The notes: generated by a model not told the origin, from the letters alone. A DNA stretch of 6,362 nt from Collinsella sp. (GCA_019419455.1 DXZW01000046.1:16617-22978); one strand, 5' to 3'; positions 1 to 6,016 are shown, counted from the first letter of the stretch. Made by a program: numbers and translations.

Positions 1-21
1 TTCTTTTTTTGTGGGGTTCCG

Positions 22-69
22 CGGAAAATGCATCCCATTATTTTGACCCAGAGCGGGATGCGCTTTCCG
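22..69. repeat. Imperfect inverted repeat, 15-base arms
   Basis: The arms at 22-36 and 55-69 are reverse complements at 13 of 15 positions. As RNA they would form a long stem with one G-U pair and one mismatch around an 18-base loop (37-54). No T-run follows on the + strand, so it does not look like a terminator for + strand transcription. It could be a regulatory dyad, a 5' or 3' UTR stem, or a small mobile repeat. Confidence 0.55.
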
Positions 70-157
70 GCGCTTACTTCCGACGTGCGTGCACATCTCG
101 TCGCACCATCCCGAGCCCGCCTGTTCCCAGATATTCCTCTCACTTTCGCGTCACTTT

Positions 158-178
158 ACAGACCGTTCGGTCGCCTGT
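158..178. promoter_or_regulatory. Candidate TetR-type operator
   Basis: GACCG-TT-CGGTC at 161-172 is a short palindrome of the ACCGnnCGGT kind common in TetR-family operators. ACAG (158-161) and CTGT (175-178) flank it as slightly offset outer arms. It lies where the -35 box of the promoter with the -10 at 192-197 should be, so a bound repressor could block it. No regulator gene is visible in the window. The functional reading is inference from shape and position. Confidence 0.3.
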
Positions 179-191
179 CTGCATGCGCGGG

Positions 192-197
192 TATACT
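192..197 (+). promoter_or_regulatory. Candidate -10 box for the GH5-like gene and rsmI
   Basis: TATACT matches the TATAAT consensus at 5 of 6 positions and stands out in GC-rich surroundings. No good -35 hexamer lies 16-18 bases upstream; that stretch overlaps the palindrome at 161-172. Transcription would start near 203-205 and give a leader of about 60 bases. This is the best promoter candidate for the first two genes, but it rests on one hexamer. Confidence 0.4.
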
Positions 198-264
198 CAA
201 ATCGATAGATATGTCATGCAAGAGCGATGCGGGCTTAGCCCGTATGATTCAAAAGGGGGCAGTG

Positions 265-1326
265 ATGGAGAGGATACTCGGCGTTAATCTCTCTGGCTGG
301 TTTATTCCCGAGCCTTGGGTGACCCCGTCGCTATACGCGGCGACCGGTGCATCCAACGCGGCCGAGCTGCAGGAGGCCATGGGCACCGCCGCCTATAACG
401 AGCGCATGCGCCGTCATTACGAGACGTTTGTGAGCGAGGACGATTTTCGTCGCATGGCGCAGATCGGTCTCAATGCCGTGCGTCTGCCGGTGCCTTGGTA
501 TGCCTTTGGCTCACAGGAGTCCGATGTCTCCTACATATCGGTTGTCGATTACATCGACCGCGCGATTGAGTGGGCTGCCAAGTACGACATCCGCGTGCTG
601 CTCGATCTGGCAACTGTGCCCGGTGGCCAGGGCGATTCCAACGATTCGCCCACCACGCCGGAGGCTGTTGCCGAGTGGCATTCGTCCACTAACGGCCGCC
701 ATGTCGCACTCGACGTGCTCGAGCGCTTGGCCGATCGCTATGGCGAGGCCGAGAGCCTGCTGGGCATTGAGCTGCTGGACACGCCGCAGATGAGCGTTCG
801 CAAGAGCCTCTTCACCATGACGGATGGCATTCCCGCTCACTACCTGCGCAATTTCTATCGCGATGCCTACGAGCTCGTCCGTTCGTATATGCCCGAGGAT
901 AAGATCGTCGTCTTCTCGTCGTCGGGGCATCCCAGCGAGTGGAAGCATTTTATGCGCGGCGCCAAGTACAAGAACGTCTACATGGACCTTCACCTGTACC
1001 ATTACCGCGACGAGTATGCGCTCGACATCACGAGCCCTCGCGGGCTGACGACGGCGATTTCGCGTAACAAGCGCGAGCTTAAAGAAGCGATTTCGACTGG
1101 GTTCCCCGTGCTGGTGGGCGAATGGTCGGGCGCGGCGATCTTTGCCAACTCGTCGGTTACGCCCGAGGGCCGCAATGCCTACGAGCGCGTGTTTATCGCC
1201 AACCAGCTGGCTTCGTTTGCGCCGGCTGCCGGTTGGTTCTTCCAAACGTGGAAGACCGAGAAGCGCATTGCAGCATGGGACGCCCGCGCGGCGCTCGGTA
1301 CGCTCGAGCGCGGCATGATTGAATAG
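265..1326 (+). CDS. GH5-like (exo-beta-1,3-glucanase-type) TIM-barrel protein, probably catalytically altered
   Basis: A 353-residue protein. The ATG at 265 is chosen because a G-rich ribosome binding site (255-259) sits 5 bases upstream and the family's N-terminal motif follows at once: GVNLSGW (6-12), then EPWVTPSLY, close to the GVNLGGW...EPW start of fungal exo-1,3-beta-glucanases. Other family blocks are VRLPVPW (from Arg73), DLATVPGGQ (114-122), GIELLDTP (ending at Pro174), HLYHY (243-247), VGEWSG with the expected nucleophile Glu286, and GWFFQTW (323-329). Three positions usually invariant in GH5 are changed: the DLHG His is Ala116, and the NEP Asn-Glu are Asp172-Thr173, so the acid/base Glu is missing. 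No signal peptide or membrane segment is seen, so it is probably cytosolic. It may be a sugar-binding pseudoenzyme, or a hydrolase or transferase using another acid/base. The fold call is strong; substrate and activity are unknown. It is probably co-transcribed with rsmI 6 bases downstream. Confidence 0.8.
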   Translation: MERILGVNLSGWFIPEPWVTPSLYAATGASNAAELQEAMGTAAYNERMRRHYETFVSEDDFRRMAQIGLNAVRLPVPWYAFGSQESDVSYISVVDYIDRAIEWAAKYDIRVLLDLATVPGGQGDSNDSPTTPEAVAEWHSSTNGRHVALDVLERLADRYGEAESLLGIELLDTPQMSVRKSLFTMTDGIPAHYLRNFYRDAYELVRSYMPEDKIVVFSSSGHPSEWKHFMRGAKYKNVYMDLHLYHYRDEYALDITSPRGLTTAISRNKRELKEAISTGFPVLVGEWSGAAIFANSSVTPEGRNAYERVFIANQLASFAPAAGWFFQTWKTEKRIAAWDARAALGTLERGMIE

Positions 1327-1332
1327 GTTGAT

Positions 1333-2211
1333 ATGACGCAAAACAGCGCCCATACGGGCAAACTCTATGTGGTCGGCACGCCCATCGGCAACCTGGGTGA
1401 CCTGTCCCCGCGCGTTGGCGAGGCCTTTGCCGCTGCCGATGTCATCTGCTGCGAAGACACGCGTGTGACGTCAAAGCTGCTGATGCACCTGGGCATTTCC
1501 AAGCCGCTTGTCCGTTGCGACGAGAATGTGATCGCTAGCCGCGCTGCCGGCCTGGTCGACCGTCTGCTGGCGGGGGAGACCCTCGCCTTTGCCTCGGACG
1601 CCGGCATGCCGAGCGTGTCCGATCCCGGCCAGGCGCTGGTCGAGGCGGCGCGTGAGGCCGATTTGCCCGTCGAAGTTATTCCCGGGCCCTCTGCTTGCGT
1701 CACGGCGCTTGTTTCGTCCGGCATTCCCTGCGAGCATTTTTTCTTCGAGGGCTTTTTGGGCCGAAAGCACGGCGACCGTGTGCGCCGTTTGCAGCGCCTT
1801 GCCGTGGTGCCCGGCGCACTCATCTTCTACGAGTCTCCACATCGCATCGTGGCGACGCTCGAGGCCGTGGCGGAGGTCTTTCCCCAGCGTGAGGTTGCCG
1901 TCTGCCGCGAACTCACCAAGCTGCACGAGGAGGTCTTGCGCGGGCCCGCTGACCAGCTTGCCGAGGAGCTGCGTGCTCGCGGCGAGGTAAAGGGCGAGAT
2001 TGCGCTGGTCATCGCGCCGCCGAGCGAGGATGAGGAGGCCGGCATCGCGCCGGTTGGCGCTGCGGTAGCGGATCCCGACGAGGCCCTGCGCGAGGATATC
2101 CGCGCCGCGCTCGAGGAGGGGGAGCCCGCGTCTGCGGTGGCCAAGCGCCTGTCTCAGAAGTATTCGCGCCGCAAGCGCGATGTCTATGCCATGGTGCTCG
2201 ATATGCAATAG
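1333..2211 (+). CDS. rsmI: 16S rRNA (cytidine(1402)-2'-O)-methyltransferase RsmI
   Basis: A 292-residue protein, close to the usual ~285. RsmI uses S-adenosylmethionine to 2'-O-methylate C1402 in the decoding centre of 16S rRNA, in the cytoplasm. The tetrapyrrole-methylase-like fold is clear: VVGTPIGNLGD (13-23), CCEDTR (39-44), SDAGMPSVSDPG (88-99), PGPSA (117-121), FYESPHR (165-171) and CRELTK (191-196). A short basic C-terminal segment (AKRLSQKYSRRKRDVY) matches the small helical tail of the family. The start ATG lies 6 bases after the stop of the preceding gene with only a weak AGG ribosome site (1325-1327), which suggests translational coupling. A possible promoter for metG lies just after its stop, and no terminator is seen between the two genes. 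Confidence 0.97.
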   Translation: MTQNSAHTGKLYVVGTPIGNLGDLSPRVGEAFAAADVICCEDTRVTSKLLMHLGISKPLVRCDENVIASRAAGLVDRLLAGETLAFASDAGMPSVSDPGQALVEAAREADLPVEVIPGPSACVTALVSSGIPCEHFFFEGFLGRKHGDRVRRLQRLAVVPGALIFYESPHRIVATLEAVAEVFPQREVAVCRELTKLHEEVLRGPADQLAEELRARGEVKGEIALVIAPPSEDEEAGIAPVGAAVADPDEALREDIRAALEEGEPASAVAKRLSQKYSRRKRDVYAMVLDMQ

Positions 2212-2214
2212 ATG

Positions 2215-2248
2215 GAGGATATCCAGCCCTTGCGCTAGAATCATCCTC
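2215..2248. repeat. Short dyad in the rsmI-metG gap
   Basis: GAGGAT at 2215-2220 is repeated inverted as ATCCTC at 2243-2248, bracketing the candidate metG -10 box. It could form a weak hairpin with a 22-base loop or act as a protein site. There is no T-run, so it is not a terminator. No T-box or SAM-riboswitch architecture fits in this 69-base gap. Confidence 0.25.
2236..2241 (+). promoter_or_regulatory. Candidate -10 box for metG
   Basis: TAGAAT matches TATAAT at 5 of 6 positions and lies 39 bases before the metG start. The hexamer 17 bases upstream (TGGAGG, 2213-2218) is a poor -35. If real, it gives metG its own transcript in addition to read-through from rsmI. Confidence 0.35.
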
Positions 2249-2266
2249 TGTATGCAACGTTTTTCT

Positions 2267-2271
2267 GGAGG
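2267..2271 (+). promoter_or_regulatory. metG ribosome binding site
   Basis: GGAGG lies 9 bases before the ATG at 2281. It is the only strong ribosome site near the start of the frame and fixes the metG start, which also matches the family's N-terminus. Confidence 0.8.
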
Positions 2272-2280
2272 ACAAACCCC

Positions 2281-3882
2281 ATGGATCAAAGCAAGCCTTC
2301 GTTCTTTATCACGACGCCCATCTACTACGTCAACGCCGATCCGCACCTGGGCACGGCTTATTCCACCATCATCGCCGACGTTCAGGCTCGCTATCGCCGT
2401 TCCGCCGGCTATAACGTCAAGTTCCTGACCGGCATGGACGAGCACGGCGAGAAGGTCGCCGAGGCCGCAGCCAAGCATGGCATGACGCCGCAGGAGTGGA
2501 CCGATAGCCAGGCCCCGCACTTCAAGGAGCTTTGGAGCAAGCTCGAGATTTCCAACGACGACTTCATCCGCACCACCGAGCCGCGCCAGCATCATGCCGT
2601 GCAGTATCTGTGGGAGCGCATGAAGGAGTCCGGTTACCTGTATAAGGGCAGCTACGACGGTTGGTATTGCGTGCCTGACGAGACCTACTTCACTGATACG
2701 CAGGTCCAGAAGGGCGACGAGGAGTACGGCAGCGTCGGCCAGCATCTATGCCCCGACTGCCACCGTCCGCTTGAGCGCGTGCAGGAGGAGTCCTACTTCT
2801 TTAAGCTTTCCGCCTTCCAGGACAAGCTTCTCAAGCTCTATGACGAGCACCCCGACTTTGTCGAGCCTGCGTTCCGCATGAACGAGGTACGTAGCTTTGT
2901 CGAGGGCGGCCTTAACGACCTTTCCGTGAGCCGCACGAGCTTTGACTGGGGCATTCAGGTCCCGTTTGACGAGGGTCACGTGACCTACGTGTGGTTCGAT
3001 GCGCTGCTCAACTATATGACGGCTGTCGGCTACGGCGTCGACACCGACGAGGCCCGTGCCGAGCTGGCCTATCGCTGGCCCGCGCAGTTCCACATCGTGG
3101 GTAAGGACATCATCCGCTTCCACTGCGTCATTTGGCCCGCCATGCTCATGGCCATCGGCGAGGCCCTGCCCGAGCATGTCTTTGCCCACGGCTTCCTGAC
3201 CGTGCGCAACGCTGAGACCGGCAAGGCCGAGAAGATGTCCAAGAGCCGCGGCAACGCCATCGCTCCGCAGGACGTCATCGACATGCTGGGTGTCGAGGGC
3301 TATCGCTATTACTTCATGACCGACGTGGTGCCCGGCACCGACGGCGCCATCAGCTTCGATCGCATGGAGCAGGTCTACAACGCCGACCTGGCCAACAGCT
3401 GGGGCAACCTTATCTCGCGTTCGCTCAACATGAGCGGCAAGTACTTTGACGGCTGCGCGCCCGCCAAGCCCGCATTGTTCGATGCGTTCGACAATCCGCT
3501 GGCAAAGATTGCCGATGGCCTGGTCGAGCGCTACATGGCTAAGATGGACGTGCTCGATTACGGTGGAGCTAAGGACGAGGTCATGGAGCTCATCCACGCC
3601 GCCAACCACTACATCGAGGACTCCGAGCCTTGGGCACTTGCCAAGGACGAGGCCAAGGCTGACGAGCTGGCATTTGTGATCTACAACCTGCTCGAGGCCA
3701 TCCGCATCGCCGCCCACCTGCTGATGCCGCTCATGCCCCAGACTTCTGCCGAGGCCCTGCGCCGCCTGTCCTGCGAGGACGAGGCCGCGAGCGACGACCT
3801 CAAGGGCATTTGCGCTTGGGGCTTGCTTGCCGGTGGCCAGCCCGTCGAGAAGGGCGAGCCGCTGTTCCCGCGTCTGGGCTAA
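2281..3882 (+). CDS. metG: Methionine--tRNA ligase (MetRS), core form without C-terminal tRNA-binding domain
   Basis: A 533-residue class I aminoacyl-tRNA synthetase that uses ATP to charge initiator and elongator tRNA-Met in the cytosol. The N-terminus FFITTPIYYVN runs into the HIGH-type signature HLGT (22-25); TGMDEHGEK follows, then the connective peptide with a metal knuckle, and KMSKS at 318-322 in the context EKMSKSRGN. An alpha-helical anticodon-binding domain makes up the C-terminal third. The protein ends at LFPRLG, where longer homologues (about 650-680 residues in E. coli and B. subtilis) continue into a Trbp111-like domain; that domain is absent, as in some other actinobacteria. 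The knuckle is unusual: Cys130-x-x-Asp133 with Cys157-x-x-Cys160-His161, between the four-Cys and cysteine-free forms. An intrinsic terminator follows the stop. Confidence 0.98.
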   Translation: MDQSKPSFFITTPIYYVNADPHLGTAYSTIIADVQARYRRSAGYNVKFLTGMDEHGEKVAEAAAKHGMTPQEWTDSQAPHFKELWSKLEISNDDFIRTTEPRQHHAVQYLWERMKESGYLYKGSYDGWYCVPDETYFTDTQVQKGDEEYGSVGQHLCPDCHRPLERVQEESYFFKLSAFQDKLLKLYDEHPDFVEPAFRMNEVRSFVEGGLNDLSVSRTSFDWGIQVPFDEGHVTYVWFDALLNYMTAVGYGVDTDEARAELAYRWPAQFHIVGKDIIRFHCVIWPAMLMAIGEALPEHVFAHGFLTVRNAETGKAEKMSKSRGNAIAPQDVIDMLGVEGYRYYFMTDVVPGTDGAISFDRMEQVYNADLANSWGNLISRSLNMSGKYFDGCAPAKPALFDAFDNPLAKIADGLVERYMAKMDVLDYGGAKDEVMELIHAANHYIEDSEPWALAKDEAKADELAFVIYNLLEAIRIAAHLLMPLMPQTSAEALRRLSCEDEAASDDLKGICAWGLLAGGQPVEKGEPLFPRLG

Positions 3883-3921
3883 GACGCCGCGCGCCATATC
3901 GGCAATTTGCTGTTTAGATGT

Positions 3922-3957
3922 AAGGGCATGGCCGCAACGGTCCATGCCCTTTTGTTT
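3922..3957 (+). terminator. Intrinsic terminator after metG
   Basis: A 10-base-pair stem (3922-3931 with 3942-3951) carries an extra CCG/CGG pairing at its top (3932-3934 with 3938-3940) and runs into the T-rich tail TTTTGTTT. It lies 40 bases past the metG stop and separates it from the rsmA-tatD pair, which then needs its own promoter or read-through. Confidence 0.85.
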
Positions 3958-3977
3958 CAAGACGCCGCCACCATGCT

Positions 3978-3984
3978 AAGGAGG
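3978..3984 (+). promoter_or_regulatory. rsmA ribosome binding site
   Basis: AAGGAGG, a perfect Shine-Dalgarno match, lies 5 bases before the ATG at 3990 and fixes the rsmA start. I could not find a convincing promoter in the roughly 20 bases between the terminator tail and this site. Confidence 0.85.
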
Positions 3985-3989
3985 CAACT

Positions 3990-4850
3990 ATGACAACTTC
4001 GCCTTTGGCAAACTCCACGGCCACCAGGGAGCTGCTGGAGGAGTTTGGCCTTGCGACCAAGCATCGCCTGGGCCAGAACTTCCTGATCGACAACCATGTA
4101 ATTGAGCGCATTTGCGAGCTTTCCGAGCTTGCGGGCGATGAGCGCGTGCTCGAGGTTGGCCCGGGCGTTGGTACGCTCACGCTTGCGCTGTTGCAGGAGG
4201 CGGCGTGCGTCACGTCGATCGAGGCCGACCCCGAGCTCGAGCCGGTGCTCGATGCCCATGCCGCCGACTATGCCAACTTCCGCTTTATTATGGGCGACGC
4301 GCTCAAGGTGGGCCCGGAGCAGATTGAGCAGGCCGCCGGCGGCGAGCCCACGGTATTTGTCGCGAACTTGCCCTATAACGTGGCGGCGACGATTATCCTG
4401 CAGTTCTTCCAGACGATGCCCGCGCTCAAGCGTGCCGTGGTCATGGTGCAAAAGGAGGTTGCCGATCGCATTGCCGCAGTCCCCGGCAACAAAACCTATG
4501 GCGGCTATACGGCAAAGCTCGGCCTGTATGCGCAGGTGACGGGTCGCTTTGAGGTGCCGCCGCGTTGCTTTATGCCGGCGCCGCACGTGGACTCGGCCGT
4601 CGTGCGTATCGACCGTGTTGACGGCGTGGTGCCCGAAGGACTCGATCGCGACTTTGTGGCTCGCGTGATTGATGCTGCATTTGCCCAGCGTCGCAAGACC
4701 ATCCGCAATTCCATGAGCGCCAACGGCTTTGCCAAGGACGTGCTCGATGCCGCCTTTGAGGCTTGCGGTATCGCACCCACCACGCGCGCCGAGACGCTTG
4801 ATGTTGCCGACTTTGTCCGTCTGGCCCAGGAGCTAATCCATGATGCCTAA
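3990..4850 (+). CDS. rsmA: 16S rRNA (adenine(1518)-N6/adenine(1519)-N6)-dimethyltransferase RsmA (KsgA)
   Basis: A 286-residue protein of normal length. RsmA dimethylates two adjacent adenines in helix 45 of 16S rRNA late in 30S assembly; its loss classically gives kasugamycin resistance. Visible motifs are HRLGQNFLID (25-34), the Rossmann glycine loop LEVGPGVGTLT (from 54), the acidic adenosine-binding stretch IEADPEL (from 77), GDAL, the catalytic NLPY (126-129) and FMPAPHVDSAVV (from 194). The C-terminal helical domain RRKTIRNS...AETLDVADFVRLA is also typical. The last 11 bases overlap the start of the tatD-family gene, whose ribosome site lies inside rsmA, so the two are very likely co-translated. 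Confidence 0.98.
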   Translation: MTTSPLANSTATRELLEEFGLATKHRLGQNFLIDNHVIERICELSELAGDERVLEVGPGVGTLTLALLQEAACVTSIEADPELEPVLDAHAADYANFRFIMGDALKVGPEQIEQAAGGEPTVFVANLPYNVAATIILQFFQTMPALKRAVVMVQKEVADRIAAVPGNKTYGGYTAKLGLYAQVTGRFEVPPRCFMPAPHVDSAVVRIDRVDGVVPEGLDRDFVARVIDAAFAQRRKTIRNSMSANGFAKDVLDAAFEACGIAPTTRAETLDVADFVRLAQELIHDA

Positions 4851-5757
4851 TGCCGAACGTGTGACGTTTACCAAGAAAAAGAAGACGGTTGCTTGTCCCG
4901 TGCCCTTGGCACCGCTTGCCGACACGCATGCGCATCTGCTTTCGTTCTGGGGCAAGGAGGTGCCCGAGACGCTCCTGCGCGCCAAGGCTGCGGGCATCGA
5001 CCTGTTGGTGACGATCTTCGATCCCATTGCCGATAAGCGCAGCGTGACGGACTATAGTGACTGGCTCGTGCGCGAGATTTTGCCGATGCGGGATATTCCG
5101 CAGATCAAGTATCTCGCTGGCGTTCACCCCTATGGCGCGCCGGATTATACCGACGACATTCACGCGCAGGTCGTTGCCGCGCTCGATGACCCTTTGTGCG
5201 CCGGTATCGGCGAAATTGGCCTGGACTACCACATGGACTATGACGACGATATCGCGCCGGCACCCCATAACGTGCAGATTGACTGCATGGCGCGCCAGCT
5301 CGAGCTTGCCGTGTGCCGTAACGTGCCGGTGGAGCTGCATCTGCGTCACGAGGACACGGACCAGGAGCGCACCTCGCACGTGGACGCCTACAACGTGCTT
5401 CGTGAGGTGGGCGTGCCCCAGGCCGGTTGTGTGCTGCACTGCTTTGGCGAGGACCGCGCTACGATGGAGCGCTTTGTGGAGCTGGGCTGCTATATCGCCT
5501 ATGGTGGTGCGGCCACCTTTAAGCGCAACGACGACGTGCGCGAGGCATTCGCGGCAACCCCACTCGATCGAATTTTGTTCGAGACGGATTGCCCGTATAT
5601 GGCTCCGGAGCCCATTCGCGGTCTTGAATGCGAGCCCGCAATGATCTCCATTACGGCAAACGCGCTGGTTAACGACCGTGTCGATCGCACTGGTGAGGAC
5701 GCCGAAACAATCGCGCAAGCCGCTTGGGAGAATGCCTGCAAACTTTTTCAAAAATAG
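4840..5757 (+). CDS. tatD: TatD-family metal-dependent hydrolase (DNase)
   Basis: A 305-residue amidohydrolase-fold protein. TatD enzymes are cytosolic metal-dependent nucleases, mainly 3'-5' exonucleases on DNA and RNA. The metal-site motifs are all present: DTHAH (28-32), AGVHP, GEIGLDYH with Glu125, HLRH (167-170), LHCF with His200, and ETDCPYMAPEP with Asp250. The start at 4840 is chosen for an AGGAG site (4828-4832) 7 bases upstream; a second ATG at 4843 is equally possible. The protein has about 25 residues before the DTHAH motif, where typical members have only a few, including a four-lysine run. The family contains several paralogues (TatD, YcfH, YjjV), so the gene symbol marks the family, not proven orthology. 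The stop lies 43 bases before tRNA-Leu. Confidence 0.93.
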   Translation: MMPNAERVTFTKKKKTVACPVPLAPLADTHAHLLSFWGKEVPETLLRAKAAGIDLLVTIFDPIADKRSVTDYSDWLVREILPMRDIPQIKYLAGVHPYGAPDYTDDIHAQVVAALDDPLCAGIGEIGLDYHMDYDDDIAPAPHNVQIDCMARQLELAVCRNVPVELHLRHEDTDQERTSHVDAYNVLREVGVPQAGCVLHCFGEDRATMERFVELGCYIAYGGAATFKRNDDVREAFAATPLDRILFETDCPYMAPEPIRGLECEPAMISITANALVNDRVDRTGEDAETIAQAAWENACKLFQK

Positions 5758-5760
5758 TTC

Positions 5761-5789
5761 TTGCGTTCGTGGTGGCGCTCCGTTATTCT
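5761..5789 (+). promoter_or_regulatory. Candidate promoter of tRNA-Leu
   Basis: TTGCGT (5761-5766) and TATTCT (5784-5789) are separated by exactly 17 bases. The -10 box ends 11 bases before the tRNA, so transcription would begin about 5 bases upstream of the mature 5' end. The -35 is only a 3 of 6 match; spacing and position carry most of the weight. It starts directly after the tatD-family stop. Confidence 0.5.
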
Positions 5790-5800
5790 AATTCCTGCAC

Positions 5801-5887
5801 GCGGGCGTGGCGGAATTGGCAGACGCGTACGGTTCAGGTCCGTATGGGGGCAACCCCATGAAGGTTCAAGTCCTTTCGCCCGCACCA
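5801..5887 (+). tRNA. tRNA-Leu(CAG)
   Basis: An 87-base class II tRNA with encoded CCA. The acceptor stem GCGGGCG/CGCCCGC (5801-5807 with 5877-5883) is perfect, with discriminator A5884 and CCA at 5885-5887. The anticodon stem is TACGG/CCGTA (5828-5832 with 5840-5844) around the loop TTCAGGT, giving anticodon CAG at 5835-5837, which reads CUG. The long variable arm TGGGG-GCAA-CCCCA (5845-5858) is the class II hallmark. The T arm is GAAGG-TTCAAGT-CCTTT (5860-5876). CTG is a very common Leu codon in the neighbouring genes. Its 3' end from 5870 on is duplicated downstream. Confidence 0.97.
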
Positions 5888-5933
5888 TTAAATGAAAGAG
5901 CTCCCAGCAATGGGAGCTTTTTTGTTACGGGCC
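5870..5933 (+). repeat. tRNA-derived direct repeat, copy 1 (native)
   Basis: This 64-base unit contains the last 18 bases of tRNA-Leu, a short linker, the terminator hairpin, its T-run and the following GGGCC. It recurs at 6059-6122 with 61 of 64 bases identical (differences at 5890, 5892 and 5928). This copy is continuous with the intact tRNA and is taken as the original. Confidence 0.9.
5899..5923 (+). terminator. Intrinsic terminator of tRNA-Leu
   Basis: An 8-base-pair stem AGCTCCCA/TGGGAGCT closes on the GNRA tetraloop GCAA and runs into six T residues. It starts 12 bases after the CCA end, as expected for a single tRNA transcript. Confidence 0.9.
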
Positions 5934-5941
5934 CATCGCTG

Positions 5942-5952
5942 GGACTTGAACC
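5942..5952 (-). repeat. Inverted copy of the tRNA T-arm core
   Basis: GGACTTGAACC is the exact reverse complement of GGTTCAAGTCC at 5863-5873 in tRNA-Leu. The match stops at both ends (flanks ..G and TGCG..), and no other tRNA stem can be built around it on the minus strand. It is an isolated fragment, not a second tRNA gene. Confidence 0.6.
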
Positions 5953-5973
5953 TGCGAAGGAGCGAGCGTAAAG

Positions 5974-5991
5974 AAAACGCAGAGCGTTTTT
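5974..5991 (+). terminator. Small terminator-like hairpin
   Basis: AAAACGC-AGA-GCGTTTT is a perfect 7-base-pair stem with a 3-base loop, and the T-run forms its descending arm plus one more T. The stem is short on GC pairs, so termination would be weak. It could work in either direction. It lies between the two tRNA-derived repeats. Confidence 0.3.
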
Positions 5992-6016
5992 AGCGAGCTG
6001 GCGAGTCCGCCGGCAG

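Larger units (their letters stand above)
1..264. other. Non-coding region upstream of the GH5-like gene
   Basis: No convincing gene lies here. The frame of the downstream gene stays open back to an ATG at position 28, but the 79 extra residues resemble no domain, and the recognisable GH5 N-terminus begins only after the ATG at 265. Visible elements are a T-run at the left edge (1-10), an imperfect inverted repeat (22-36 with 55-69), a short palindrome at 161-172 and a -10 box at 192-197. The T-run could be the tail of a terminator belonging to a gene left of the window, but its stem would lie outside, so this stays a guess. Confidence 0.6.

Noticed and set aside
28..264. Longer N-terminus for the GH5-like protein from an upstream ATG at 28, 211 or 244
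   Set aside because: The extra residues have no domain or signal-peptide character, and the best ribosome site and family-type N-terminus both point to 265.
2212..2280. T-box or SAM riboswitch in front of metG
   Set aside because: The gap is only 69 bases, with no specifier stem, T-box sequence or terminator/antiterminator pair.
1471..4586. Long minus-strand open frames opposite rsmI, metG and rsmA
   Set aside because: They lie antisense to unmistakable genes, show no recognisable motifs, and arise from the strong third-position GC bias of the + strand genes.
4570..5751. A 393-codon minus-strand open frame opposite the 3' part of rsmA and the tatD-family gene
   Set aside because: It mirrors the codon pattern of the overlapping genes and its translation has no domain-like content.
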